A stretch of DNA of 64,000 bases, from NCBI RefSeq assembly GCF_003060885.1, contig NZ_QAIG01000008.1, forward strand, positions 347,904 to 411,903. The letters run 5' to 3'. Shown here one piece after another: positions 1 through 9,385 of the stretch. Numbering within the stretch: position 1 is the first letter of the stretch; each line of letters starts with the position of its first letter. The notes beneath the pieces were generated by a model. It did no database searches. It was given only the letters and a program-made list of their open reading frames with translations, and had not been told where the DNA came from. This DNA comes from Pseudomonas sp. HMWF032 (GTDB lineage: Bacteria > Pseudomonadota > Gammaproteobacteria > Pseudomonadales > Pseudomonadaceae). The position numbers and the translations under genes are program-made.

Positions 1-7
1 CAGTCAA

Positions 8-36
8 TTTTATGGCGTGACTTTTATGCTGCTCAA
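8..36 (-). promoter_or_regulatory. possible sigma-70-type promoter after fliT, reading out of the window
   Basis: On the minus strand there is a TTGAGC-like -35 (31-36), a 17-nt spacer and an ATAAAA -10 (8-13). In P. aeruginosa the gene after fliS' is fleQ, which has its own promoter, so this could serve a fleQ homologue just outside the window. The match is modest and no downstream gene is visible. Confidence 0.25.
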
Positions 37-116
37 AAAGCCAGCTAAGCCGCTGTAACAAAAAAGAAGAGGGGTAACAGGGCCGACATCGATTGAAATC
101 GGCAAGAGAGAGGCAA

Positions 117-413
117 TCAACCGAACAGCTGATAGACCCTTGCACCGTGCTGAGACTGGTTAAGCTGCACCAACTCATGGGACAAGCGCTGCTGCTCCCT
201 CTGACAAACAAGAACCAGCTCACGATACAAATCAAGCAACTCCTGCATTCGCGCACGCAGGGTGTCCTCATCACCGGCAGAATCAACCATTGCCTCGTCA
301 ACAGCTTGACGACACTGCAGGTCCAGCTCACCGATTGCGGCCCAATCTTGAGTCGCCAGGGCTACCCGCAAGGCACTACCGGTTTCTTCAAGTCGCTTCA
401 CGGATGAACTCAT
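117..413 (-). CDS. fliT: FliT-like flagellar export chaperone (98 aa)
   Basis: A small, almost entirely helical acidic protein at the end of the fliC-flaG-fliD-fliS cluster. FliT proteins are cytoplasmic chaperones that bind the cap protein FliD before export, and size and position fit. I chose the ATG at 413 (MSSSVKRLEETG...) because GAGGAAG lies just upstream; a longer in-frame reading to 530 runs back into fliS and has no support. It starts 25 nt after the fliS stop, so it is probably cotranscribed. Sequence conservation in FliT is low, so the name rests mainly on context, length and predicted helicity. Confidence 0.7.
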   Translation of the reverse strand: MSSSVKRLEETGSALRVALATQDWAAIGELDLQCRQAVDEAMVDSAGDEDTLRARMQELLDLYRELVLVCQREQQRLSHELVQLNQSQHGARVYQLFG

Positions 414-438
414 AAACACTTCCTCGGATGGGAACGCC

Positions 439-819
439 TCATTCGGCAATGGCGTCCCAGCCAGCTTTGACATTGCGCAACAGGTGAGTGACTTCATCAA
501 GAGGCGCGATTTCGTTTTGCACATTGGCATCTAACAGGCGCATCGTCATGTACTCATACAAACGATCCAGATTTTCGGCTACTTCACCGCCCTGTTCGAG
601 ATTAAGCCCTTCACGCAGGCCACCGATAATGCCGATCGCCTTCCCGATCAATTCACCTTTGAGGGCTACCTGGCCGCGCTCCATTGCCCCGCGCGCTTGT
701 GCCAAACGCGTAAGCCCACCTTCCATCAGCATCTGTATCAGGCGATGCGGGCTGGCTTCTACAGCTTGCGCCTGGGTATTGACGGTTTGATACTGCTTGA
801 GAGCCGCCATAGCGTTCAT
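439..819 (-). CDS. fliS: flagellin export chaperone FliS (126 aa)
   Basis: FliS binds the disordered C-terminus of flagellin in the cytoplasm and prevents premature polymerisation before type III export. The protein has the typical helical-bundle start MNAMAALKQYQTVN, then the conserved SPHRLIQMLMEGGLTRLAQA region and a C-terminal ...LDEVTHLLRNVKAGWDAI segment. The start at 819 is the family start; the open frame extends to 885 but those residues look unlike FliS. This is the second of two FliS paralogues here; in P. aeruginosa the equivalents are called fliS and fleP (fliS'). Confidence 0.9.
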   Translation of the reverse strand: MNAMAALKQYQTVNTQAQAVEASPHRLIQMLMEGGLTRLAQARGAMERGQVALKGELIGKAIGIIGGLREGLNLEQGGEVAENLDRLYEYMTMRLLDANVQNEIAPLDEVTHLLRNVKAGWDAIAE

Positions 820-890
820 CGTTGTTCTCGCTTCTTGCTGACCTGATACCTTGGATATCGGCTTTCCAGCGCAAAGCTTTAACAATCAAA

Positions 891-1283
891 TCAACTAACT
901 GCAGCAGGCTCTACTTCGGGACCAATTGCGTCCCAGGCACTTTTGATCTGCTCAAGTAGAACTTGAACTTCATCCAGCGTACGCGGTGTAGAGTCAAGCG
1001 CTACACCGGCAAGACGACGGGTCATGTAGTCATACAAAGCATCAAGATTCTCGGCAATTTCCCCTCCCAGACTCTTGTCGAGACTGGCTTGGAGCACACC
1101 CAGGATGGTGATGGTGCTGCCAACAGCCAAACCACGAACCTCTGCATCCCCTTCAGCCTGCGCATGCTTAGCCAACATCACTCGCTGTACCGCGCCCTCA
1201 AGCAGCAGTTGCACCGTACGATAAGGCGAGACATCGTGACTCGTATTGACCTGTTTATAGGTATCTATCGGCTTCTTGCTCAT
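891..1283 (-). CDS. second FliS-family chaperone (FliS'/FleP-like, 130 aa)
   Basis: A FliS paralogue next to the canonical-looking copy. It has the same layout: [24 protein letters not shown] near the N-terminus in divergent form, a central glycine/leucine helix with [17 protein letters not shown], and a C-terminal ...[12 protein letters not shown]. It starts only 2 nt after the fliD stop, with AAGGA inside the end of fliD, so it is probably translationally coupled to fliD. P. aeruginosa has the same arrangement (fliS plus fleP). Whether the two copies serve different flagellin-type clients cannot be read from sequence. Confidence 0.85.
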   Translation of the reverse strand: MSKKPIDTYKQVNTSHDVSPYRTVQLLLEGAVQRVMLAKHAQAEGDAEVRGLAVGSTITILGVLQASLDKSLGGEIAENLDALYDYMTRRLAGVALDSTPRTLDEVQVLLEQIKSAWDAIGPEVEPAAVS

Positions 1284-1285
1284 TA

Positions 1286-2743
1286 CTAATCCTTTTTCAC
1301 AACACCTGGCAGCTTGGCAAGCTGATTGGCCAGGCTTTCACTGGTTTTCTGCAAGCGTCCTACCAAGGAATCCATCGCGTTGTATTGGGCATAGAGCCGT
1401 GTCTTCAAGCTCTCAACCCTTATGGCCAAGGCTTTGCGCTGCTCATCGACACTGACTTTGGTAGCCTGCAGGGCATCAGTTCGCTGCTTGAGTACACCTT
1501 CTGTGCCAACGTAGGCACCGACCGATTTCGACAAGCGCCCCATCAGGCCACCCTCACCCGCCAGATACCCGGCAACCTGGTCGAAGTTATTGTTGAGTGC
1601 CTTGGTCAACTTGGTGTCATCAAGTTTGAGCTTGCCGTCCTTTTCAGTGGCAATCCCCAGCTCGGCCAATGCACGCACACCGCCTTCGCCCGACATCTTC
1701 ACCATTTCATTGCGTAAACCAGACAATACGTTGCGGATCGACGAATCACCCAGTAGAGGGCCGGTCACGGGATTGCCACCGTCGACAGGAACCACGGCGG
1801 TCAATTGGGATGTTGTACTGATCAATGCGTTGTAAGCATCGACAAACTTTTGCAGGTTGTTCTTCACACTGCTTTTGTCGACCCCAACAGTCACGCTAAT
1901 AGTCTTGCCATCGGCAAGATCAGTGGCGCTCTGCGCTGCGCTCAGATCAAGCGTCACCCCCTCAAGCGCATCAGTAATACTGTTGGTATTACGCACCAAC
2001 TCCAGGCCATCGACTGATATTTTCGATGACTGAGCTTTGGTGATGACACCACCAGCACCCGTCGTAGAGTTTGGTGGAACGAATGCATTGGGGTTGCCAG
2101 GAGCGACCGTGGGAGTAAACGCCTGGGATGTCAGCGTATTAGCTCCTGTGGTCACACCGTTTTCGGTTACAGCCACCTGAATATCGTTACCCGCACCGTT
2201 CTTGGTGGAGTTCAATACCAAACGTGAACCAGAGTCATCGGTAATGATGGTGGCGCTTACACCCGTTGCTTTACCAGCTTCATTGATTGCATCGCGCATA
2301 CCGGCCAAGGTGTTATTGCTCGCCGTGATAGCCACGCCGAAACTAGAACTACCGGTGGAAATATTCAGCGTACCGCTATTGAAGGTGGCCGCACTGCCGC
2401 CGGACACAGACTGCAATGCAACCTTGCTACTGGTCGCCAGCTGTTTGACCTGAACATTGTAGTTGCCGGCAGGCGCCGTTGTGGTGGCGGTTACCTTGAG
2501 CGCACTGGTGTTCGATGAACTGGCTGTTCTCGACTCAAACAGAGCCGTTTTATTCAACGAATCGACAGCGGTTTTAAATGTATTGAGCGCACTGGTTAGC
2601 GAACCCATTGCCGAGATGCGCGAGACCGTGGTTTTTTCAAGACGATCCAGCTGATTGGTCTTGGGTGCCTTTTCGGCATTGACCATCGCCGCGACAATTT
2701 CGTCGATCTTGATCCCTGAGCCAATGCCCGTAATCCCGGCCAT
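1286..2743 (-). CDS. fliD: flagellar filament cap protein FliD (HAP2, 485 aa)
   Basis: FliD forms the oligomeric cap at the filament tip under which exported flagellin folds; in P. aeruginosa it is also an adhesin. The N-terminus ([20 protein letters not shown], then a QLDRLEK coiled segment) and the C-terminal heptad-rich region ([27 protein letters not shown]) are the standard D0/D1 parts. The Thr/Ser/Gly-rich middle is the variable exposed domain. Length is normal for Pseudomonas. It is preceded by a sigma-54-type promoter and followed directly by the FliS paralogues. Confidence 0.97.
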   Translation of the reverse strand: MAGITGIGSGIKIDEIVAAMVNAEKAPKTNQLDRLEKTTVSRISAMGSLTSALNTFKTAVDSLNKTALFESRTASSSNTSALKVTATTTAPAGNYNVQVKQLATSSKVALQSVSGGSAATFNSGTLNISTGSSSFGVAITASNNTLAGMRDAINEAGKATGVSATIITDDSGSRLVLNSTKNGAGNDIQVAVTENGVTTGANTLTSQAFTPTVAPGNPNAFVPPNSTTGAGGVITKAQSSKISVDGLELVRNTNSITDALEGVTLDLSAAQSATDLADGKTISVTVGVDKSSVKNNLQKFVDAYNALISTTSQLTAVVPVDGGNPVTGPLLGDSSIRNVLSGLRNEMVKMSGEGGVRALAELGIATEKDGKLKLDDTKLTKALNNNFDQVAGYLAGEGGLMGRLSKSVGAYVGTEGVLKQRTDALQATKVSVDEQRKALAIRVESLKTRLYAQYNAMDSLVGRLQKTSESLANQLAKLPGVVKKD

Positions 2744-2793
2744 GCTTCACCTCGCCAATAAAATGACTATAAACACCTGACCGGTGTAAGTAG

Positions 2794-2809
2794 TCAAAAG
2801 CCGTGCCAA
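2794..2809 (-). promoter_or_regulatory. sigma-54 (RpoN) -24/-12 promoter for fliD
   Basis: Read on the minus strand the site is TGGCACG-GCTT-TTGAC, against the consensus TGGCACG-N4-TTGCW. The GG-N10-G? spacing is right and one -12 base differs. The predicted start site would lie about 40 nt upstream of the fliD ATG, the same distance seen for flgB and flgF here. Confidence 0.7.
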
Positions 2810-2819
2810 TTGAATGGAA

Positions 2820-3212
2820 TCAGGCCTCGGCTTTGAATAACAGACTACGAACCTCCGAAAGATTTTCTGCAAGCTGCAGCGCTTCTTCTGAAGGAATTTG
2901 CCGAATCACATCACCCGAACCTGCATCCGTCACCTTGACTACAACTCGACCACTCCCCTCCTCCAGGGAGAAATTGAGACTGCGCCGGACCGATTGAACG
3001 AAATCCTGAATTGTCGCAACAGCGGCTTCAACTTCTTCGCGAGAAGCTGCAGGACTGCTCTCAGCTTTAGTGGCGGTGGCCACTGCAGCCTCTTCAGCCT
3101 GCTTACGCTCAACAGCATCAGTCGTAACTTTTGCAGATGAGCTTGGCGCTCGCTCTGCTTTCGAAGCAACAACGTTCGGGGCGGACGTAACCTGAATCGA
3201 ACTAATGTCCAT
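2820..3212 (-). CDS. flaG: FlaG-family flagellar protein (130 aa)
   Basis: Small protein between fliC and fliD, the position of flaG (fleL) in P. aeruginosa, where the family affects filament length. The N-terminal half is a low-complexity Ala/Ser/Thr/Lys/Glu linker. The C-terminal ~60 residues carry the conserved FlaG fold: LNFSLEEGSGRVVVKVTDAG, then DVIRQIPSEEALQLAENL. The start has an SD-like GAGGAGAG a few bases upstream. A hairpin separates it from fliC, so it is read either by read-through from fliC or from its own promoter. Confidence 0.92.
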   Translation of the reverse strand: MDISSIQVTSAPNVVASKAERAPSSSAKVTTDAVERKQAEEAAVATATKAESSPAASREEVEAAVATIQDFVQSVRRSLNFSLEEGSGRVVVKVTDAGSGDVIRQIPSEEALQLAENLSEVRSLLFKAEA

Positions 3213-3236
3213 AACTCTCTCCTCAGAATGAGGGAA

Positions 3237-3265
3237 CGGGGAGAAGAGCTAAGCCCTTCTCCCCG
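3237..3265 (-). terminator. hairpin after fliC
   Basis: Perfect 10-bp inverted repeat (CGGGGAGAAG / CTTCTCCCCG) with a 9-nt loop, 20 nt past the fliC stop. The U-tract on the minus strand is poor, so it may act as a partial terminator or an mRNA 3' stabiliser. Either would give much more fliC than flaG transcript. Confidence 0.6.
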
Positions 3266-3284
3266 TAGTCTAGCGCCTTTACCC

Positions 3285-4787
3285 TTAGCCGAGCAGGCTG
3301 AGCACAGCCTGTGGCAGCTGATTGGCCTGGGCCAAGATCGCAGTACCGGCCTGTTGCAGGATCTGGTTCTTGGTCAGTTCCGAGGTTTCAGCAGCAAAGT
3401 CGGTGTCACGAATCCGGCTACGTGCAGCCGAGGCGTTCTCAGAGATGTTCTGCAGGTTCGAGATGGTGTTCTCGAAGCGGTTCTGCACAGCACCGAGCTG
3501 GGCACGCTGACTGTCAATGTTGGATATCGCACCGTTGATGATCCCAAGAGCATCCTGAGCGCCAGTAGAAGTGCTGATATCGATGTCCTTCACCGAGTCC
3601 AGAGTACTGAAGCTGCTGGCACCTGCTGCGCTGGCCACACCGGCACCCATACCGGTTACCTGGAAGGCATCAGGTGCTTCAAAGATAACCTGGCCATCCA
3701 CGCGGGCATCGTTGGTTGTACCGCTGGTAAGGCTGACAGCCGCGCCAACAATTGCCGAACCGTCAAAGTTACGTGCTTCCAACGATGCGGTTGCGGTACC
3801 ACTGATGGAGAAGTTCTCGATCTTGATCGCATCGCCGCGATCACTGACCAACTCAATGAAGCTGCCTTTCGATACAGCAGAAATACCGGTCTTACCGCTT
3901 TCCTTGTTGATCGCCTCAGCCAGAGAAGAGAGGTCAGCAGTATCGGTGACCAGTGCCGAGATATTCGCGTTCTCGGTAGAGGTTGTTTTGCTGTTAGCGC
4001 CATACAGAGAGAACGCGATGGAACCAGAAGCAGAAACGGTACCCAGACGCGCAACAGTACGGGCGTTTGCAGTTACGCCGGTTTCGTCGCTCTTCGAGTT
4101 GACCGCCGAGGCAATCTCACCGGCCGAACCACTGGCAGCAAAAGTTACTGCAGTGGCAGAGCTGTTCAGCTTGGAGTCAATGCTGAAGCCGGAGGAGCTG
4201 TAGACGCTGCCGCTGGTTGCGCTGAATGCACCACTGGTGGCGAACGCACCACCGCCAGAGGTGGTGTAACGGTTCACACCAATGCGGTCAGTCGCAGCAG
4301 AACCGATGGATACGTTGATATTTTCATAGGCGTTGGCGCCTACCTGGAAGCTTTGCGAACCGAAAGAACCGTCAAGAATCTTGCGACCACCAAAGCTTGT
4401 GGTATCGGCAATACGGTTCAGCTCTTGCTGGAGCTGGGACACTTCACCCTGTAGGGCCGCGCGCTCAGAAGCACCGTTGGAACCGTTGGCAGACTGCAGA
4501 GCCAAGTCGCGCATGCGCTGGAGAATACCAGTCGACTGCTGCAGGGCACCTTCAGCGGTTTGCGCCAGGGAGATACCGTCGTTGGAGTTACGGGTCGCAA
4601 CGTTCAAACCGTTGATCTGACTGGTCAGACGGTTGGAGATCTGCAGGCCTGCGGCATCATCCTTGGCACTGTTGATACGGAAGCCGGTGGACAGGCGCTG
4701 CAGCGAGGTGTCCAGGCCTTTGGATGAGGTATTGAGGTTACGCTGAGTATTGAGCGACGCTACGTTTGTGTTGACTGTAAGGGCCAT
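3285..4787 (-). CDS. fliC: flagellin FliC (500 aa)
   Basis: Filament subunit. The conserved N-terminal D0/D1 region ([18 protein letters not shown]..., about residues 1-145) and C-terminal region (about 410-500, ending [12 protein letters not shown]) are intact. The central ~150-400 region is Ser/Thr/Ala-rich, as expected of the surface-exposed domain that carries O-glycans in Pseudomonas. GGAGG stands 8 nt before the ATG at 4787; a five-residue upstream extension is not needed. It is transcribed from a sigma-28 promoter and lies directly downstream of the glycosylation operon, whose products probably modify it. Confidence 0.98.
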   Translation of the reverse strand: MALTVNTNVASLNTQRNLNTSSKGLDTSLQRLSTGFRINSAKDDAAGLQISNRLTSQINGLNVATRNSNDGISLAQTAEGALQQSTGILQRMRDLALQSANGSNGASERAALQGEVSQLQQELNRIADTTSFGGRKILDGSFGSQSFQVGANAYENINVSIGSAATDRIGVNRYTTSGGGAFATSGAFSATSGSVYSSSGFSIDSKLNSSATAVTFAASGSAGEIASAVNSKSDETGVTANARTVARLGTVSASGSIAFSLYGANSKTTSTENANISALVTDTADLSSLAEAINKESGKTGISAVSKGSFIELVSDRGDAIKIENFSISGTATASLEARNFDGSAIVGAAVSLTSGTTNDARVDGQVIFEAPDAFQVTGMGAGVASAAGASSFSTLDSVKDIDISTSTGAQDALGIINGAISNIDSQRAQLGAVQNRFENTISNLQNISENASAARSRIRDTDFAAETSELTKNQILQQAGTAILAQANQLPQAVLSLLG

Positions 4788-4887
4788 GGTGTTTGCCTCC
4801 AAAGGACCGTGCTACTGAGTTTGTCTGAGCCTGCGAGCTCTGGGCCTGCTTTGCTCAGACGCCCCATAAAGTTCGCATTCGATCTTT

Positions 4888-4914
4888 GTATCGGCGGTTT
4901 AAAGAGTAGCTTTA
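4888..4914 (-). promoter_or_regulatory. sigma-28 (FliA) promoter of fliC
   Basis: On the minus strand: TAAA, 15 nt, GCCGATAC. The FliA consensus is TAAA-N15-GCCGATAA, so only the last base differs. The predicted transcript start gives a 5' leader of about 90 nt before the fliC ATG. This is the expected class IV flagellar promoter. Confidence 0.9.
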
Positions 4915-5059
4915 GCATCTGACTCTGTTTTTTTTTCCGCCAGCAGAACAAGTACTTATGCATCAAAGGCAGGAGAAACCTGGCATCTGCCGATAATTCG
5001 ACAGCTATTACCAGGTTCCTGAACAAGCCACTACCCCGATGCCCGTCACTGTATCGGCA

Positions 5060-8000
5060 TCAGTTGGGCAACCATGAGGCGCGCCAGGCATCAAGGTTAG
5101 CGCCTTCCAGCATCCAGCCCTCACGCACCTGCCTGCGCAGCTCGTCGCCCATGCTGGCACTCGCATCCAGATCATTGATGTGCATACGGATGGCGTCGAC
5201 CCAATCCTTGAATCGATTCTTGACTCGGGTAACAGGCAAAGCCCCCCGGTAACAAACCAGATCACTGCAAATCACCGGAAAACCACAGGCACCGTATTCC
5301 AGAAGACGCAGGTTGCTTTTGCACTCGTTGAACAGGTTCTGCTCAACCGGAGCCAACGCCAGATCCAAATCCAGCTTGGCCAAAGCCGCCGGGTAACGGT
5401 CGATATCAACCCCCGCATGCACCTCATGCACATAAGGGCGGATTTTGTCCGGGCACATACCCATAAATACCCACTCAACCTCTCCAGCCAGCTCTCTGAC
5501 CACATCGAAAATCAATTCCAGGTCACCGGTGTGACTGATACCACCAGCCCAACCAACGCGAGGTTTGGCCCCACGACGCCGAGCCGCAGAGAGATCGCTC
5601 CACCAATCGAGCGGCAAGCGGTTCTCTATGACTCGAATATCATCATGTAAACCGGAAAAAGCTTCCGCCAGCGGCTCGGTAGACACCGTAAAGCGATCCA
5701 CAAAGCTCAGCCCTCGGCGCAAAGACTTGAAAACATCTTTAGGCATTTGCGCTCGGTGAACACTCTTGATTGGCAGATTAGGCAGGTAGTCATCCAGTTC
5801 ATAAATGGTGAATGCTCGGGAGAACTTCTTGATCCTGCGCATCGCCTCCAGTCGGTCATCGCCGATCTGGCGCTGCAACACAATCACATCGGGCTTCAAG
5901 CGTTCCAGATCAGGCACCTGAAGCAACCCAAAGGACATCATGCCATCGACCAGCCCAGCATCTTTCAGCGCTGAAAATGGCTTGATTACACGATAGTGCC
6001 CACAACCATAAGGATCAGCAGGGTGAGTCAGCACCACTGGCAGAGGCCGCCACGTAAGAGGGCGCCAGGTCAGACCGGCATCGACTTCCAGATCAAAACC
6101 ACGCCCGCTCAATGCCAGGTTTCGGTTATAAGCCGGATCATGCGCAATCGCTGACAAGTGACGCTCATAAAATGCATCCTGCTCAGCAACATCCGGCTCT
6201 CTGTACTCTTGCTCGTGCATAAGCAGCGCATGGGCCGCCCATACAGTCAGATAACCGGCGGCACGCACGCGCAAACAGAAATCCACATCGCGATATGCAC
6301 TCAACGTGACATCCAATCCGCCCAATTGGCGGAAGATGTCGGTGCGTACCATCAGGCAAGCCTCGCCGACAGCCGTGTAATTCTGATCAACCTGCAGCCG
6401 CTGCATATACCCTGCGCTGTCAATTGCCTCACCGGCAAAAGCGCGCGACGCAGGTCCGCGAAGCCCCAACAACAAACCAGCCTGATCGACATGCCCATCA
6501 CTGCGCAGCAGTTTGCCCCCCACCACCCCGACTTCAGGTCGTTGTGCATGGTTCAGCAACTCATCCAGCCATATTTCAGAGACCACAACTGATTCAGCGG
6601 ACAAGAGCAGCAGGTAGTCACCCTGCGCATGCAGAGCAGCCGTGTTCTGCGCCTGCATAGCTGTATCGGCTGAAATCACTTGCAGCTTGGGATCCGCCAA
6701 ACCACTAATGCCCTGTAACCAAGCCTGGGTCGAAGCATCCAGCTGATCATGTGCTGCCAGGAGAACTTCGTAATTCGTATAGCGAGTCTTCTCAAGCAGG
6801 CTGTCCACACAGCGCTGCAGGCTGGCCAGGGATGCCTCTAGCGCAATAACAATGGACACCATAGGTGTGTCCATCTGGCCGTAATTGATGCGGTAGCGCG
6901 CCGGTAATCCGGGAATAACCTGCGCCTGATAACCACGCTGCAACAAATGACGCTCAATCACGCGGCACTCATCGGGGTTATCACGCAATACCGGTGCATC
7001 AATGATGACCAGCGGCTCATCAATATGCCCCAGCCCCACCAAGCCCTGGGCTTCAATGAGTCGAGCGATCAGGTCAAATTCAAGCGCATCGGAAAACTGC
7101 GCATCAAAACCACCCAGATCCAGCACAATGTCACGACGAAACAACCAGTAACGCGCCATAACCAAGGGAAAACTGAGCAACATATCCAGGTTGAATGCCG
7201 GGAGAAATGCCCCCCCCAAAGCACCATCTGGAAGACGCTGCAACTGATCACCGTATACCGCACGGCAACCCGGGTTCGCCGCCAACTCAAGCCCCGCAAT
7301 CATCAAGCCGCTGGAAGTAAATTCATCCCCCGCTCGGGCCAACATAAACCAGGAGACCTCACTGTCAGCCAACAGCCGATTGAGCTGCGATGCCAAATCT
7401 TCATCCGTCATATGGACAAAGTGCAGCTTGTCTTGCGCCGACGTGGCTGGCGTATCACGGCTGCTTGTCAGCACGACAATTTTCAGGGTGGCATACAAAC
7501 AATGCTCACCAATCAAGCTCTTTAGCGTTTTCATCAAGGGGGCTGACTGCCCCTCAACATCCAGCACCATGATGCCGATTAACGGACCACCACCCTGCTC
7601 CTGCAGGTGCTGGTTAATCAGACGATTTTCGGCTTGGGTGGGTAAACGCTGCGCCAACCAATGCTGCAAGGTGTAGGCCTCGCGCGAGGCTCCCGACGAC
7701 ACACCCAGACGTTGCAGCATGTCTTCGCGGGCGCGCTGTAGCGGCCCCGCTTGCGATCCTGGGTAACGTTGATAAAGCATCTGATAGAGCGCGGGAAAAT
7801 TCTTTCTCTCTCGCCCCAGCATATGTTCGCCCGCAGCACTCTGTTGACGAGTGTGGACTTCGGTCGTCACCAGCGGCACATGGACAAAGGGATAATGCGT
7901 GGCGAGACGCAGGAGCATGTCCCAGTCTTCAAACGCCGCCAATCCAGTGTCGAATTCACCCACCACATTCAACATCTCGCGCGGGTGCGCCCAGGTATTG

Positions 8001-9385
8001 ACCGGTATGTAATTCTGGGTGAACAGCCGATCCCGATCAAAAACCTCATGGCAGTAGGGTTGGCTGCGCGCCAACTCAATTCGCTGTTCGCCTTCAAGCC
8101 GCTCACTGACGTATTCGACACCGGTGTAGATAACGCTGCCTGGATGGCGCACGAAGGCTTCGGCCAATACAGCAAGATGATTAGGCAGATAGATGTCATC
8201 GTCGTCCAGATAGACGATGTAACGTCCCCGCGCCAATTTCAAACCGGCATTTCGCGCAGCCGACAACCCCTGGTTACGCCCCTGACGCACGTAGGTCACC
8301 GGCATATCAACCTGAGCCAGCACGTGCTCCACAGGCTCGCCTGCGTCATTGATCACGATCAGCTCGTAGTCCTGCCACGCCTGGTTCTGAACACTGCGTA
8401 AGGCATCGATCAACAACCCAGGGCGGTTGTAGGTCGTGAGAATGATCGAAAACATGGGCGCCGATGTATCTTCTGCACGCTCAGAGGCAAACAACGCGCG
8501 GTGAATAGCTGCGACGCGATCAGCAATCTGCGCCCTCACCTCTTGAGAATACTGGCTCTGCCGGCGCTGATAGAGATCCCATATCAGACTGGCTTTTGCC
8601 CGTAAACGCGGCAAAACCTCAGGGCAAGCCAGGTTGAGCTCCAGAATCTCCGTATGTTCTAACAACGGTTTTGAGGACGAGTAGAAACTCTGGGAAATTT
8701 GCCCGCCGTGCACGCGGTAGCCGACAGTGCGCTGGCGCAGAAATACAAAGTCTGGATTATGCCGAGCGATCCGCGTCCAGAGTTCCCAATCCCCCGCCAC
8801 CAGATCAGGGCGGTGCACATTCCCATCAACAAGTTGCACATGCGCAAAAACAGCACGTCGGAACATAACGGCAGATGGGGTGATGTAGTTATCGAAACTC
8901 AGCAGGTCGACAACTTCATCACGTCGACCAAAATACGAACAAAGGCGATGCCCGGGGTGGACTGGCTGTTGAGTCGCCGCACCTGTTTCATCAATCCACT
9001 GGCACTGGGTGTAGACCAGGTCGGACTCCGGATGTAACTCCAAAGCCGCCACCTGGTTTGCTAAATGACCAGGGTAAAGAAGATCATCCGAACCCAGGAC
9101 AACGACGAAACGCCCTGTACCCGCTCGCAAACAGCGGTTGTAGTTACCCATCATGCCGAGGTTGTTCGGATTAACCTCATATGAAAAACGCGCATCACTC
9201 GTGTAGCGTTGCAGCACATCGAGAGTCTGATCTGTCGAACAGTCATCAAATACAAACAGCTCCAGGCTGACACCCTCTTGGGCCAGCACTGACTCTATCG
9301 TCTGCGCGATGTAGGCACTGTTGTTGTAGGACATCACGGCGACCGTGACATCGGGTCGAATATTGGTCACACAGCCCCCTCGCAT
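5060..9385 (-). CDS. multi-module glycosyltransferase, probable flagellin glycosyltransferase (1441 aa)
   Basis: A very long cytoplasmic glycosyltransferase with consecutive modules. Module 1 (about 10-240) is GT2-like, with VTVAVMSYNNSAYI, FDDCSTDQT and a GSDD motif near 98-101. Module 2 (about 310-540) is a canonical GT2 domain with SIILTTYNRPGLL and DDDD at 394-397. Modules 3 (about 590-840) and 4 (about 860-1120) are GT2-like but with weaker metal-binding motifs. Module 5 (about 1140-1441) is GT-B/GT4-like, with GWAGGISHTGDLEL and an E..N..LLEYGACG..VI donor-site pattern. It lies where P. aeruginosa has fgtA, next to fliC. The ATG at 9385 overlaps the upstream TGA (TGATG); a GTG at 9370 with GAGGGG before it is an alternative. 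Confidence 0.85.
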   Translation of the reverse strand: MRGGCVTNIRPDVTVAVMSYNNSAYIAQTIESVLAQEGVSLELFVFDDCSTDQTLDVLQRYTSDARFSYEVNPNNLGMMGNYNRCLRAGTGRFVVVLGSDDLLYPGHLANQVAALELHPESDLVYTQCQWIDETGAATQQPVHPGHRLCSYFGRRDEVVDLLSFDNYITPSAVMFRRAVFAHVQLVDGNVHRPDLVAGDWELWTRIARHNPDFVFLRQRTVGYRVHGGQISQSFYSSSKPLLEHTEILELNLACPEVLPRLRAKASLIWDLYQRRQSQYSQEVRAQIADRVAAIHRALFASERAEDTSAPMFSIILTTYNRPGLLIDALRSVQNQAWQDYELIVINDAGEPVEHVLAQVDMPVTYVRQGRNQGLSAARNAGLKLARGRYIVYLDDDDIYLPNHLAVLAEAFVRHPGSVIYTGVEYVSERLEGEQRIELARSQPYCHEVFDRDRLFTQNYIPVNTWAHPREMLNVVGEFDTGLAAFEDWDMLLRLATHYPFVHVPLVTTEVHTRQQSAAGEHMLGRERKNFPALYQMLYQRYPGSQAGPLQRAREDMLQRLGVSSGASREAYTLQHWLAQRLPTQAENRLINQHLQEQGGGPLIGIMVLDVEGQSAPLMKTLKSLIGEHCLYATLKIVVLTSSRDTPATSAQDKLHFVHMTDEDLASQLNRLLADSEVSWFMLARAGDEFTSSGLMIAGLELAANPGCRAVYGDQLQRLPDGALGGAFLPAFNLDMLLSFPLVMARYWLFRRDIVLDLGGFDAQFSDALEFDLIARLIEAQGLVGLGHIDEPLVIIDAPVLRDNPDECRVIERHLLQRGYQAQVIPGLPARYRINYGQMDTPMVSIVIALEASLASLQRCVDSLLEKTRYTNYEVLLAAHDQLDASTQAWLQGISGLADPKLQVISADTAMQAQNTAALHAQGDYLLLLSAESVVVSEIWLDELLNHAQRPEVGVVGGKLLRSDGHVDQAGLLLGLRGPASRAFAGEAIDSAGYMQRLQVDQNYTAVGEACLMVRTDIFRQLGGLDVTLSAYRDVDFCLRVRAAGYLTVWAAHALLMHEQEYREPDVAEQDAFYERHLSAIAHDPAYNRNLALSGRGFDLEVDAGLTWRPLTWRPLPVVLTHPADPYGCGHYRVIKPFSALKDAGLVDGMMSFGLLQVPDLERLKPDVIVLQRQIGDDRLEAMRRIKKFSRAFTIYELDDYLPNLPIKSVHRAQMPKDVFKSLRRGLSFVDRFTVSTEPLAEAFSGLHDDIRVIENRLPLDWWSDLSAARRRGAKPRVGWAGGISHTGDLELIFDVVRELAGEVEWVFMGMCPDKIRPYVHEVHAGVDIDRYPAALAKLDLDLALAPVEQNLFNECKSNLRLLEYGACGFPVICSDLVCYRGALPVTRVKNRFKDWVDAIRMHINDLDASASMGDELRRQVREGWMLEGANLDAWRASWLPN

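Noticed and set aside
3228..4454. 408-codon open frame on the plus strand
   Set aside because: It lies wholly antisense to fliC and flaG leader and has no recognisable domain; it results from codon bias.
4989..4996. GCCGATAA on the plus strand, like a FliA -10
   Set aside because: There is no TAAA at the right spacing and no plus-strand gene follows.
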